This document shows, piece by piece, positions 1 through 5,870 of a DNA stretch of 6,307 bases (position 1 is its first letter; every line of letters starts with the position of its first letter). Under the pieces are notes generated by a model. The model was not told where the DNA came from. It made no database searches and saw only the letters and a program-made list of their open reading frames with translations. Made by a program: the position numbers and the translations under genes. The stretch comes from Actinobacteria bacterium UBA3086. GTDB taxonomy: Bacteria; Actinomycetota; Coriobacteriia; Anaerosomatales; UBA3086. Where the stretch lies: assembly GCA_002367305.1 (NCBI GenBank), contig DFBG01000125.1:291-6597 (forward strand), read 5' to 3'.

Positions 1-131
1 ATGAAGAGACCCCGGTTGTTGAAGTTGAGCCCGAGGAACGCGTGAGTGTCTCTATGGCTATCGAGGTCTACACGATGGCGCAGACCGAAGCTACGGGTGG
101 CACCGCCGCACCCGCTGCGCCAGCGCAGTAG
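1..131 (+). CDS. C-terminal end of a probable PilO-like type IV pilus assembly protein (partial)
   Basis: The frame beginning at base 3 is open to the TAG at 129-131 and gives the last 42 residues of a protein that starts outside the window. The tail reads as an acidic stretch (EETPVVEVEPEE), then a beta-strand-like segment (RVSVSMAIEVYTMA), then a low-complexity Ala/Pro/Thr tail. PilO proteins end in a ferredoxin-like domain whose last strand has this alternating hydrophobic pattern. The next gene resembles PilP, which normally follows pilO. The name therefore rests mainly on context and a short strand pattern; too little is visible to confirm the family. PilO would be an inner-membrane alignment-complex protein paired with PilN. 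It is separated by 24 nt from the next gene, probably in the same operon. Confidence 0.5.
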   Translation, partial: EETPVVEVEPEERVSVSMAIEVYTMAQTEATGGTAAPAAPAQ

Positions 132-143
132 CGCGAGACCGAG

Positions 144-149
144 AAGGAG
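144..149 (+). promoter_or_regulatory. Ribosome binding site fixing the GTG start at 156
   Basis: AAGGAG lies 6 nt before the GTG at 156. This supports GTG rather than the in-frame ATG at 168, which is too far from this site. Confidence 0.7.
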
Positions 150-155
150 TCGAAC

Positions 156-767
156 GTGGTCGATCAGATGACACCGATGCCGCCACAGGGGACGCCGATT
201 CCTGGCGATCCAGCCAATCCAGCTGCAGGCTCGAAGCAGAAGCGAGTGCTTATCATCGTGATCGCCGCGGTCGTCTTCTTGGCGATTGTAGCCGGCGCAG
301 CGTATGCGCTCACCGTATTCCTTGATTCGTCCGAAGACGATGAATCTCTGAATCCGATTGTCACGTCGCAACCTGAATCATCTGATTCCGAGGTTGCAGT
401 GGAAGCGCCATATGTGCCGAGTAATCCGGCCCCGATCGATCTCAATAAATCAGTGTTCACGTTCCGCAACATCTTTGAGCCTCTGGCGGTTGCTCCCGAA
501 GAGGACGACGTAGTCACAGATGCGAACACTGACGGCACGACCACCGTGGTCACTTCAGGGACTTTGTATCTTCGAGCGATCGTCGTGACCACTGATGGTG
601 ACATCGCGGCTGATTTCCTCTACGGGGACACCAACTACGTTCTGCGCGTGGGCGAGCGTATTCCAGACTCCCCGTGGCAGGTCCTTTCCATCGGTTCTGA
701 CTCCGTGGTCATGCTATATGGCGACACGCAGGTCACTCTGATCGCTGGTCAGACGGTGACCAAGTAG
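156..767 (+). CDS. Single-pass membrane protein with PilP/GspC-like C-terminal domain, probable pilus assembly component
   Basis: This 203-residue protein has a short Pro-rich cytoplasmic N-terminus (residues 1-26), a basic KQKR cluster (27-30) and one strongly hydrophobic helix (about 31-55). An acidic, Ser/Pro-rich linker follows (56-95), then a compact beta-rich domain (about 97-203). The basic residues before the helix predict N-in, C-out topology. The motif FRNIFEPL (103-110) resembles the RDPF(R/E)P segment that precedes the PilP domain. The pattern after it (LYLRAIVV, then YVLRVGERI, WQVLSIGSDSVVML, TQVTLIAGQ) is that of the GspC homology region/PilP fold. There is no cysteine at all, so it cannot be a lipoprotein as PilP of Gram-negatives is; its topology is that of GspC. 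The gene sits after a PilO-like tail and 71 nt before aroC. The pilus role is inferred from fold pattern and context; an unrelated secretion-associated protein is possible. Confidence 0.6.
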   Translation: MVDQMTPMPPQGTPIPGDPANPAAGSKQKRVLIIVIAAVVFLAIVAGAAYALTVFLDSSEDDESLNPIVTSQPESSDSEVAVEAPYVPSNPAPIDLNKSVFTFRNIFEPLAVAPEEDDVVTDANTDGTTTVVTSGTLYLRAIVVTTDGDIAADFLYGDTNYVLRVGERIPDSPWQVLSIGSDSVVMLYGDTQVTLIAGQTVTK

Positions 768-799
768 TCGCAGTCTCAATCGTGTGCGGTCGCTCCGGA

Positions 800-808
800 T
801 GCTAGAAT
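800..808 (+). promoter_or_regulatory. Candidate extended -10 promoter for the aro operon
   Basis: TGCTAGAAT combines a TG extension with a hexamer (803-808) matching TATAAT at five of six positions. No good -35 is seen 16-18 nt upstream (around 779-786), as is common for extended -10 promoters. Transcription would begin near 815, giving a leader of about 24 nt before aroC. No terminator is visible between the pilus gene and aroC, so readthrough from upstream is also possible. Confidence 0.45.
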
Positions 809-838
809 CTGTGCACGGAATCCAGTAACGGAGGGCGC

Positions 839-1990
839 ATGAGATATACCACTTCCGGCGAATCCCATGGTCGAGTGCTGACTGCGATAGTCACGGGTGT
901 GCCAGCCGGCATTCTCATTGACCAATCCGCGATCGACGCTGATCTGGCGCGACGTCAAGTCGGCTACGGCCGCGGCGGCCGAATGCGGATCGAAACCGAC
1001 AAGGCCAACATTCTTTCGGGTGTTCGATTCTCGCGTACCATCGGCAGTCCCGTAGCCCTCGCGGTCTCCAATCGTGATTGGGATAACTGGACTGATGTGA
1101 TGGCCACACACGGTGAGCCCGTCGAGGGCGCACGTGTCACTGCGCCCCGCCCCGGACATGCCGATCTTGCTGGCGTGCTCAAGACATGCAGCAACGATGT
1201 ACGCGACGTTCTTGAGCGTGCGAGTGCGCGTGAGACAGCTGCCAGAGTGGCCTCTGGTGCTGTGGCCAAGGCGTTTCTGCGACATGTCGGAGTAGTCGTC
1301 AATTCGTTCGTATTCGCCATCGGTGACGCGTCAATGGAGATGCCACACGATGCTTCTGCAGTGAACGCTGAATCCGTTGAGGCCAGCGATGTTCGATGTC
1401 CGGACATTGAGGCGTCCACTCGAATGCGCGGTGCGATCGACGCCGCCAAAGCATCGGGGGAGTCTCTGGGCGGTATCTTCTATGTCACTGCAACGGGGCT
1501 CGTTCCCGGTGTTGGTGGATATGCAGAGGCGTCGACTCGCTTGGACGCTCGTCTGGCGGCTGCAGCGGTCTCAATTCCCGCTATCAAGGGGGTCGAGTTC
1601 GGCGACGGTTTTGCCGGCGCCGTTCGTCCTGGCTCGCAAGTTCATGACGAGATCGAACACGATGGTCCCCGGGGTTTCTATCGCAGCACCAATCACGCCG
1701 GCGGTCTTGAAGGTGGTATGACCAACGGTGAGCCGCTGGTGCTGCGCTTGGCTATGAAGCCCATTCCTACACTCATGAAGCCGCTTGCGAGCGTTGATCT
1801 CGATACACGAGAGGTCATAGATGCATCCAAGGAGCGTTCGGATGTGTGCGCCGTGCCTGCAGCGGCAGTTGTGGCCGAGGCAGAGGTTGCGTTGGTTCTG
1901 GCCGACGCGTATCTCCATAAATTCGGGAGCGACTGCGTGGACGATATCGTTGGTGCACTGCGGGCTTACGAGGACAGGATAAAGTCGTGA
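839..1990 (+). CDS. aroC: Chorismate synthase
   Basis: This enzyme converts 5-enolpyruvylshikimate 3-phosphate to chorismate in the cytosol, using reduced FMN as a catalytic cofactor. It is the last common step of aromatic amino acid, folate and quinone synthesis. At 383 residues it is of normal length. All three family signatures are present: GESHG at 7-11, RASARETAARVASGA at 127-141 and ERSDVCAVPAAAVVAEA at 332-348. The two catalytic histidines are H10 and H107 (RPGHAD). The FMN-site loops TNHAGGLEGGMTNG (284-297) and RLAMKPIPTL (303-312) are intact. The start is ATG 839, with GGAGGG at 830-835, and begins directly with the conserved MRYTTSGESHG. An oddity is RFSRT at 63-67, where many homologues have RHGRT. 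It is first in a tightly coupled aro unit and overlaps aroK by 4 nt. Confidence 0.98.
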   Translation: MRYTTSGESHGRVLTAIVTGVPAGILIDQSAIDADLARRQVGYGRGGRMRIETDKANILSGVRFSRTIGSPVALAVSNRDWDNWTDVMATHGEPVEGARVTAPRPGHADLAGVLKTCSNDVRDVLERASARETAARVASGAVAKAFLRHVGVVVNSFVFAIGDASMEMPHDASAVNAESVEASDVRCPDIEASTRMRGAIDAAKASGESLGGIFYVTATGLVPGVGGYAEASTRLDARLAAAAVSIPAIKGVEFGDGFAGAVRPGSQVHDEIEHDGPRGFYRSTNHAGGLEGGMTNGEPLVLRLAMKPIPTLMKPLASVDLDTREVIDASKERSDVCAVPAAAVVAEAEVALVLADAYLHKFGSDCVDDIVGALRAYEDRIKS

Positions 1991-2505
1991 ATCACGTGTT
2001 TCTCATCGGATTCATGGGTGCAGGGAAGACCAGTGTCGGTCGTCTGCTCGCTGAGCAGTTGGATGCCTCGTTCATCGATTTGGATTCACGGATCGAAGCC
2101 GCAGCAGGTATGACTATCGTGGATATCTTTGAGACTGGAGGAGAGCCGCTCTTTCGTGAGAAGGAGTCAGCGGCACTTCGGGCCGTGGTGCGTGAGTCGG
2201 GCGGGGTCGTTTCGTGCGGTGGCGGAGTTGTCTTGCGCGATGCCAACCGCGCGCTCCTCCACGAGCAGGGGCGGGTCGTGTATCTCCGGGTGACCGCGGG
2301 CGAGGCTATCGCGCGCTTGGCTGGAGATGGTTCTCGTCCATTGCTGGCCGGTGATGCCGTCGCCATGGCTCCTGCACTTCTTGCGGCACGCGAGCGGTTG
2401 TACCAAGGGGCAGCGACTTTCACTGTGGATACCGTCGGATTGTCTCCGGCAGAGGTGGCGCGTCAAATCGTGGCTGTTCTAGGCGACGCGCAGGTGTCCT
2501 CGTGA
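1987..2505 (+). CDS. aroK: Shikimate kinase
   Basis: This enzyme phosphorylates shikimate at the 3-hydroxyl with ATP, step five of the shikimate pathway. The 172-residue protein is a typical small NMP-kinase-fold enzyme. Walker A is GFMGAGKTS (8-16). The shikimate-binding residues are D31 and D33 in FIDLDSRIE, R57 in LFREKE, the GGG at 78-80, and R135 in the RERLY segment. The lid arginine is R117 (SRPLL). The GTG start at 1987 overlaps the aroC stop in the tetranucleotide GTGA; AGGA at 1976-1979 lies 7 nt upstream. The next gene, aroB, overlaps in the same way. Nothing essential is missing. Gluconate kinase is the main look-alike, but the shikimate-site residues and the operon decide it. Confidence 0.97.
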   Translation: MNHVFLIGFMGAGKTSVGRLLAEQLDASFIDLDSRIEAAAGMTIVDIFETGGEPLFREKESAALRAVVRESGGVVSCGGGVVLRDANRALLHEQGRVVYLRVTAGEAIARLAGDGSRPLLAGDAVAMAPALLAARERLYQGAATFTVDTVGLSPAEVARQIVAVLGDAQVSS

Positions 2506-3620
2506 GCGATTCGATGATCACCGTCCACGTGAGCACGGCGTCACGTTCCTATGACGTGCTCATCGACGAAGGTCTGCTGGTCGGCCTTGGTGGCTGTGTC
2601 GCCGAAGTCTCGGATGCTCAACGAATCGCACTCATCAGTGACGAGACCGTGTACGACCTCTATGGAAGCGTCGCGCGCGAGTCTCTTTCCGCGGCGGGAT
2701 TCGAAGTCAATGAAATCATTATCCCGCCGGGTGAGGCTTCCAAGAACTGGGCGGTTGCGGGGCAGACGCTCGAGCGCCTGGCGGGTCTTGGATTCGGCCG
2801 TCGAGATCTCATTGTCGCGCTCGGTGGTGGCGTGATCGGCGATCTGGCCGGTTTCTGCGCCGCTACCTACATGCGAGGCATAGACTTCGTGCAGGTTCCC
2901 ACCACGCTCTTGGCGCAGGTTGATTCTTCTGTTGGAGGTAAGACAGGCGTCGACCTAAAGGCAGGAAAGAACCTCGCCGGGGCGTTTCTTCAGCCGCTGC
3001 TGGTGGTTGCCGATACGGCCGTGCTCGGCACGCTGACAGATGATGACTGGGTATCTGGGCTTGCGGAGATCGTCAAGATGGCCGTACTCGAGAGTGAAGA
3101 TCATCTACACGCGATCGAGTGCGATGCGGAGGCGCTCCGTGTCAGGGAGATCAGGGCAACTCGCGAGGCGATTGCGCGAGCGGTACGTTTCAAAGCCGAA
3201 GTGGTTGCACAGGATGAGAAGGAGTCTGGCGTAAGGGAGTGTCTCAATCTTGGGCATACCCTCGGGCATGCCTTGGAGAACGTTCTTGGTTATGGCGTAG
3301 TGCCGCATGGTGTCGCTGTGGGCGAGGGTATGCGTTTCGCAGCTCGTCTCGGTGCGACTCTGCCCGGGAGTTCATTGGAGTTCTACGCTCGGCAGGAGAG
3401 CCTTCTCGACGCGCTGGGACTTCCTGCATTGACCTATGAGGTCGATGTTGCGGACATTCACACTGCCATGCGTTCGGACAAGAAGGCACGCGGCGGTGTC
3501 GTACGATGGGTATTGCCCATTGCGCCAGGTGTGTGGAGAGTCGAGTCCATCGATGGGGATATTCTTGATGCGGAGCTTGCGAAGTGGGCGACGGCAACCA
3601 ATGAGGGGTTGATGAGATGA
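2502..3620 (+). CDS. aroB: 3-dehydroquinate synthase
   Basis: This enzyme cyclises DAHP to 3-dehydroquinate, step two of the pathway, with NAD+ and a divalent metal (zinc or cobalt). It has 372 residues, the normal single-domain length. Visible motifs are PPGEASK (75-81), the NAD-binding GGGVIGDLAGF (108-118), the VPTTLLAQVDSSVGGKTGVD block (132-151) and KNLAGAF (156-162). The metal ligands are E189 (GLAEIVK), H252 (GHTLGHALE) and H269 (VPHG). H256, in the same motif as H252, corresponds to the phosphonate-contacting histidine. The chosen start is GTG 2502, overlapping the aroK stop as GTGA with AGGTG 5 nt upstream. An in-frame ATG at 2514 lacks a good ribosome site. The amino-sugar and 2-deoxy-scyllo-inosose synthase relatives are less likely, because the gene lies between aroK and aroQ. 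Confidence 0.97.
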   Translation: MSDSMITVHVSTASRSYDVLIDEGLLVGLGGCVAEVSDAQRIALISDETVYDLYGSVARESLSAAGFEVNEIIIPPGEASKNWAVAGQTLERLAGLGFGRRDLIVALGGGVIGDLAGFCAATYMRGIDFVQVPTTLLAQVDSSVGGKTGVDLKAGKNLAGAFLQPLLVVADTAVLGTLTDDDWVSGLAEIVKMAVLESEDHLHAIECDAEALRVREIRATREAIARAVRFKAEVVAQDEKESGVRECLNLGHTLGHALENVLGYGVVPHGVAVGEGMRFAARLGATLPGSSLEFYARQESLLDALGLPALTYEVDVADIHTAMRSDKKARGGVVRWVLPIAPGVWRVESIDGDILDAELAKWATATNEGLMR

Positions 3621-4057
3621 TTCGTGTTCTTGTGATGAGTGGGCCGAATCTCAATTTGCTGGGAGGGCGCGAGCCTGATGTCTACGGGACGACCTCTCTG
3701 GGCGATATCGAAGCGGCGCTCTCGTCGCGCGCTGCCGAGCTCGATGCACAGGTGAGTTTCGCCCAGTCCAACCATGAGGGCGTGCTCATCGATGCGCTTC
3801 AGGCGGCTGATGGGCAGTATGATGCCGTCGTGTTCAATCCGGGTGCTTTCACGCACTACTCGTATGCGATTCGCGATGCAGTCGCATCGGTTTCGGTTCC
3901 CGTGATCGAGGTGCACCTCAGCAATATCTCCGCTCGGGAGTCGTTCCGTTCTGTCAGTGTGATCGCTCCGGTGTGCGCAGGCCAGATATCCGGTTTTGGT
4001 GCTGCCTCGTATGTACTCGGCCTCGAAGCGGCGGTAGATCTCGGGAGGTCGGCATGA
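3617..4057 (+). CDS. aroQ: 3-dehydroquinate dehydratase, type II
   Basis: This enzyme dehydrates 3-dehydroquinate to 3-dehydroshikimate, step three, by the metal- and Schiff-base-independent type II mechanism; the family forms dodecamers. It has 146 residues, as expected. The signature SGPNLNLLGGREPDVYG (8-24) holds the lid arginine R18 and the catalytic tyrosine Y23. NPGAFTHYS (74-82) supplies the N74 and H80 positions, and EVHLSNISARESFR (98-111) supplies H100, S102 and R107. The ATG at 3617 overlaps the aroB stop as ATGA, with GAGGGG at 3603-3608. It uses the product of aroB directly, so steps two and three are adjacent in the operon. It is unrelated in fold to type I (AroD) enzymes. Confidence 0.97.
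   Translation: MIRVLVMSGPNLNLLGGREPDVYGTTSLGDIEAALSSRAAELDAQVSFAQSNHEGVLIDALQAADGQYDAVVFNPGAFTHYSYAIRDAVASVSVPVIEVHLSNISARESFRSVSVIAPVCAGQISGFGAASYVLGLEAAVDLGRSA
4043..4048 (+). promoter_or_regulatory. Ribosome binding site fixing the peptidase start at 4054
   Basis: GGGAGG lies 5 nt before ATG 4054. The reading frame stays open upstream as far as a GTG at 3973, but that extension lies inside aroQ, encodes Arg/Cys-rich sequence unlike the family, and has no comparable site. The shorter start is therefore preferred. Confidence 0.75.
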
Positions 4058-5142
4058 ATTCGGATCATCGGCTGTCGACGCTTCGTCGTCGGCTCGCCGA
4101 AGAGGAGATACCGGCTGTTGTGGTGACGGATATCCCCAATGTCATCTACTTGACTGGGTTCGATGACGTGTTCGACGCTATGGCTAATGCGGCTCTTCTT
4201 GTGACGTCTGAGGTCGCCCGGGTCTATACCGACAGCCGATATGAAACCTCTGTGGCTGCGGCAGCCGAGGGGACTTCTTGGGCACTTCGTGTGCCGAAGG
4301 ATGCGATGTACATCGCGCTCTGTGAGGACGTCGTTGCCCAGGGTATCGATGTGATCATGCTCGAATCATCAGTGCCCTATGGAAGATTCCGCTTCATCTC
4401 CGAGAAGTTTGGCGGGAACGTGCGCGTGGTCGACCAGTTGGTCGAGGGCCTCCGCCAGGTCAAGGAGTCGCGAGAGATCGTGCGCATCAGAGAAGCCGCC
4501 GCTGTTACCGATCGAGCGTTCGACCACATTCTCGATTTCATCACTCCCGGGATGACCGAGGCCTCGGTTGGTCTGGAGCTCGAGGTCTTCATGCGGACAA
4601 ACGGCGGTCACGGTATCGCGTTCGACCCCATCGTTGCCAGCGGACCCAACTCAGCCATGCCCCATGCGGGGGTTAGTGACAGGCGGATCGAGATCGGGGA
4701 TTTCGTCAAACTCGATTTCGGAGCACGGTACGAGGGCTACTGCTCTGATATGACACGGACGGTGGTCATGGGCTCCGCTTCGGATCGTCAGCGAGAGATT
4801 CACGGCGCAGTGCTTGCTGCGAATCTTGCGGGTATCGAAGCCTGCCGTGCCGGTCGAACGGGTGCTGACATCCATGAGACAGCTCGGGCAGTGCTCGCTG
4901 AAGCTGGTTTCGGGGAGTATTTCGGACATGGACTGGGTCATGGGGTGGGGCTTGAGATACACGAGCAGCCCAGTTTGAGTCCTCGTGGCCGCAATGCCGT
5001 GCCCGCAGGTTCGGTGGCGACGATCGAGCCCGGTGTCTACATTCCGGGATTCGGCGGTGTTAGAATCGAGGACCTGGTCGTTGTCGAAGATGGCGGCTGC
5101 ACACTGCTCAGTCATTCACCCAAGGAACTGATCGAACTCTGA
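4054..5142 (+). CDS. Xaa-Pro peptidase, M24B family (aminopeptidase P/prolidase-like)
   Basis: This is a cytosolic metallopeptidase predicted to cleave the bond between an N-terminal residue and proline, in dipeptides or longer peptides; which of these cannot be told from sequence. It has 362 residues from ATG 4054. Residues 1 to about 130 form the creatinase-type N-terminal domain (IPNVIYLTGF at 27-36, VYTDSRY at 57-63). The rest is a pita-bread catalytic domain with all five dinuclear metal ligands: D221 (KLDFG), D232 (CSDMTRT), H296 (GHGLGHGVGLEIHE), E325 (TIEPGVY) and E339 (RIED). H292 and H303 match the auxiliary active-site histidines. It overlaps aroQ by ATGA and precedes efp by 37 nt, the order also found for yqhS-yqhT-efp in Bacillus and in the mycobacterial aro-pepQ-efp cluster. 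Confidence 0.93.
   Translation: MNSDHRLSTLRRRLAEEEIPAVVVTDIPNVIYLTGFDDVFDAMANAALLVTSEVARVYTDSRYETSVAAAAEGTSWALRVPKDAMYIALCEDVVAQGIDVIMLESSVPYGRFRFISEKFGGNVRVVDQLVEGLRQVKESREIVRIREAAAVTDRAFDHILDFITPGMTEASVGLELEVFMRTNGGHGIAFDPIVASGPNSAMPHAGVSDRRIEIGDFVKLDFGARYEGYCSDMTRTVVMGSASDRQREIHGAVLAANLAGIEACRAGRTGADIHETARAVLAEAGFGEYFGHGLGHGVGLEIHEQPSLSPRGRNAVPAGSVATIEPGVYIPGFGGVRIEDLVVVEDGGCTLLSHSPKELIEL
5058..5066 (+). promoter_or_regulatory. Possible internal extended -10 element ahead of efp
   Basis: TGTTAGAAT has the same TGnTAGAAT form as the candidate element before aroC. It would start transcription about 105 nt before efp. It lies inside codons for the conserved GGVRIED motif of the peptidase and has no convincing -35, so chance is a real alternative. 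Confidence 0.2.
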
Positions 5143-5179
5143 CGCTTGGGTATGCGTCGATTGATACGAAGGAGACCGC

Positions 5180-5740
5180 ATGGCGATCACCACCAACAAT
5201 CTCAAGACCGGAATGTGCATCTCGTATAATGACAAACTCTGGACTGTGGTCGACTTCCAGCACGTCAAGCCAGGTAAGGGCGCGGCGTTCGTACGGACGA
5301 AGCTCAAGGAGGTCCGCAGCGGACGCGTGGTCGATATCACGTTCCGTGCTGGAGAGAAACTTGAAGATGTTCGCATGGAGACCAAGTCCATGCAGTATCT
5401 CTACACCGATGGTGACACGTATCACTTCATGGACACTGAGACTTACGACCAAGTCGAGCTCACGGACGAAGCGGTCGGAGACACCAAGCAGTGGCTCAAG
5501 GAGAACGATGTCGCACAGCTGCAGTACGCTGGCACTGAGCTTATCGGCGTAGAGGCACCCATGTTCGTCGACCTACTGGTCACGGAGACCGATCCCGGGT
5601 TCAAGGGCGACACGGTTCAGGGCGGCACCAAGCCCGCCACGCTCGAGACAGGTGCGGTCGTGCAGGTCCCGATGTTCGTGGAGTCTGGCGACAAGCTCCA
5701 GATCGATACGCGCGACGGTCGCTACATCACGCGGGTCTAG
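5180..5740 (+). CDS. efp: Translation elongation factor P
   Basis: EF-P binds the ribosome between the P and E sites and promotes peptide bond formation at polyproline stretches. The 186-residue protein has the usual three beta domains: KOW-like (1 to about 63), then two OB-type domains. The tip loop is KPGKGAAF (30-37), with lysine K33 at the position that is modified in many bacteria, so this is a lysine-type rather than arginine-type EF-P. The OB signature TDPGFKGDT (137-145) and the family signature running from K151 to G170 (KPATLETG, then VVQVPMFVESG) are intact. The start is ATG 5180 with AAGGAG at 5169-5174, 5 nt upstream. No modification gene (epmA, epmB, ymfI or similar) is visible in the window. 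It is the last gene before the terminator and probably also co-transcribed with the aro unit. Confidence 0.98.
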   Translation: MAITTNNLKTGMCISYNDKLWTVVDFQHVKPGKGAAFVRTKLKEVRSGRVVDITFRAGEKLEDVRMETKSMQYLYTDGDTYHFMDTETYDQVELTDEAVGDTKQWLKENDVAQLQYAGTELIGVEAPMFVDLLVTETDPGFKGDTVQGGTKPATLETGAVVQVPMFVESGDKLQIDTRDGRYITRV

Positions 5741-5762
5741 TACTCGATTTCAGAGGAATTGT

Positions 5763-5791
5763 CGGTCGGGCGTTCGTATGACGCCCGACCG
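5763..5791 (+). terminator. Hairpin terminator after efp, lacking a U-tract
   Basis: An 11-bp perfect inverted repeat has left arm CGGTCGGGCGT at 5763-5773 and right arm ACGCCCGACCG at 5781-5791, with a 7-nt loop. It lies 22 nt after the efp stop. It is followed by TCGTATATACT rather than a run of T, so it may be a U-poor terminator of the type accepted in GC-rich Actinobacteria, or mainly an RNA 3'-end stabiliser. Confidence 0.7.
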
Positions 5792-5796
5792 TCGTA

Positions 5797-5802
5797 TATA
5801 CT
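5797..5802 (+). promoter_or_regulatory. Candidate -10 box for the carboxyltransferase gene
   Basis: TATACT matches TATAAT at five of six positions, in an AT-rich island (TATATACT) just after the terminator stem. The -35 position falls within the terminator stem-loop and shows no good match. Initiation near 5809 would give a leader of about 60 nt before ATG 5871. Confidence 0.4.
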
Positions 5803-5815
5803 GTCCTGACCGACG

Positions 5816-5843
5816 ACACGTGGGCGCACAGTGCGCGACGTGT
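5816..5843 (+). repeat. Nested inverted repeat in the leader of the carboxyltransferase gene
   Basis: Outer arms ACACGT (5816-5821) and ACGTGT (5838-5843) are perfect complements. Inside them is a 13-nt palindrome, GCGCAC-A-GTGCGC (5824-5836). As RNA this folds into a 6-bp stem, a small GG/G internal loop, a 5-bp stem and a CAG loop. As DNA it could be a dyad operator. It lies between the candidate -10 and the ribosome site at 5859-5865. Confidence 0.55.
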
Positions 5844-5858
5844 ACCCTTCGTACCGCC

Positions 5859-5865
5859 AAGGAGG
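5859..5865 (+). promoter_or_regulatory. Strong ribosome binding site of the carboxyltransferase gene
   Basis: AAGGAGG, a full-length Shine-Dalgarno match, ends 5 nt before ATG 5871. It fixes the start and suggests high translation. Confidence 0.8.
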
Positions 5866-5870
5866 ATTCC

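Noticed and set aside
768..838. Possible terminator or leader-peptide attenuator before aroC
   Set aside because: Only weak 4-bp complementarities (GGAT/ATCC) are present, with no T-run and no short frame rich in aromatic codons.
776..1285. 169-residue minus-strand open frame antisense to aroC
   Set aside because: It overlaps a fully supported aroC, has no recognisable domain, and such antisense frames are expected opposite GC-rich coding sequence.
3973..4053. N-terminal extension of the Xaa-Pro peptidase from GTG 3973
   Set aside because: It lies inside aroQ and encodes Arg/Cys-rich sequence unlike the creatinase N-domain. ATG 4054 has a strong ribosome site and an ATGA overlap.
5143..5179. 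Possible promoter or terminator in the gap before efp
   Set aside because: Only a ribosome binding site is clear. The TTGGGT and TGATAC strings are not correctly spaced and there is no hairpin of note.
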